Positions 12,504 to 12,512 of a stretch of DNA of 12,512 nt are shown piece by piece. Where the stretch lies: NCBI GenBank assembly GCA_021819985.1, contig JAKAEG010000054.1, forward strand, positions 1-12,512, written 5' to 3'. The first letter of the stretch is position 1; each line of letters opens with the position of its first letter. The translations under genes and the position numbers were made by a program. The notes beneath the pieces are model-generated. The model had not been told where the DNA came from, did no database searches, and saw nothing but the letters and a program-made list of their open reading frames with translations. Source of the DNA: Nitrospirota bacterium. Lineage in GTDB: Bacteria; Nitrospirota; Thermodesulfovibrionia; Thermodesulfovibrionales; JdFR-88.

Positions 12504-12512
12504 TGCAAAAAA

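Larger units (their letters stand above)
12054..12512. other. Gene-free right end with repeats and regulatory-looking sites
   Basis: This 459-base stretch holds no convincing gene; the open frames in it read through palindromes and lack family character. It contains an 11-base copy of the palindromic element's end (12243-12253), a REP-like palindrome (12285-12310), a small hairpin TTGCGG/CCGCAA (12360-12375), a 13-base direct repeat (12398-12410 and 12429-12441) and a sigma-54-like site (12488-12503). The sites near the right edge probably control a gene beyond the window. Confidence 0.6.

Noticed and set aside
1..12512. CRISPR array, tRNA, rRNA or intact insertion sequence
   Set aside because: No regularly spaced repeats, no cloverleaf-like sequence, no ribosomal RNA stretches and no transposase frame were found on either strand by reading.

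Overview
The window carries a bacterial chromosomal segment, probably from a Gram-negative anaerobe or facultative anaerobe. Grounds are a nonulosonate (pseudaminic-type) pathway with a Wzx-like flippase, a bacteriohemerythrin, a GH57 glycosidase, a near-consensus sigma-54 site and dispersed palindromes. A Nitrospirota or Desulfobacterota-like source would fit, but this is an impression and not proven by the sequence.

Region 1 (1-7827, all on the minus strand) is a surface-glycan locus. In transcription order it holds a Wzx/MOP-type flippase, a putative sugar O-methyltransferase (NanM/TIGR04371-like), then a tightly packed set: pseB (dehydratase), pseC (aminotransferase), pseF/spsF-like cytidylyltransferase, a two-domain protein joining the PseG UDP-sugar hydrolase to a formyltransferase domain, and the first 49 codons of pseI (synthase), which runs off the left edge. 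The five pse genes overlap or lie within 2 bases of each other, so they very likely form one operon. No pseH-type acetyltransferase is visible. The formyltransferase domain on PseG suggests that the 4-amino group made by PseC is formylated instead, which would give a 7-N-formyl nonulosonate. The methyltransferase and the distal part of the formyltransferase domain are clearly more AT-rich than their neighbours, which points to a mosaic, recently edited locus.

Region 2 (7828-8630, plus strand) is a VapB/VapC type II toxin-antitoxin pair with a good promoter and a 10-base palindrome at the likely transcription start.

Region 3 (8647-9809, minus strand) is a small operon of an adenosine-specific kinase family protein, HisI (phosphoribosyl-AMP cyclohydrolase) and a HIT-family hydrolase. 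All three belong to families that bind adenosine nucleotides. An extended -10 element sits so close to the first start codon that the transcript may be leaderless.

Region 4 (10001-12053, plus strand) has a short GH57 glycosidase and a bacteriohemerythrin with all seven iron ligands and an unusual C-terminal tail. Between them lie a strong GC hairpin and a roughly 173-base imperfect palindrome with perfect 16-base termini, a MITE-like or REP-like element.

Region 5 (12054-12512) has no convincing gene. It contains a 26-base REP-like palindrome, ends resembling those of the 173-base element, a 13-base direct repeat and a sigma-54-like site pointing out of the right edge.
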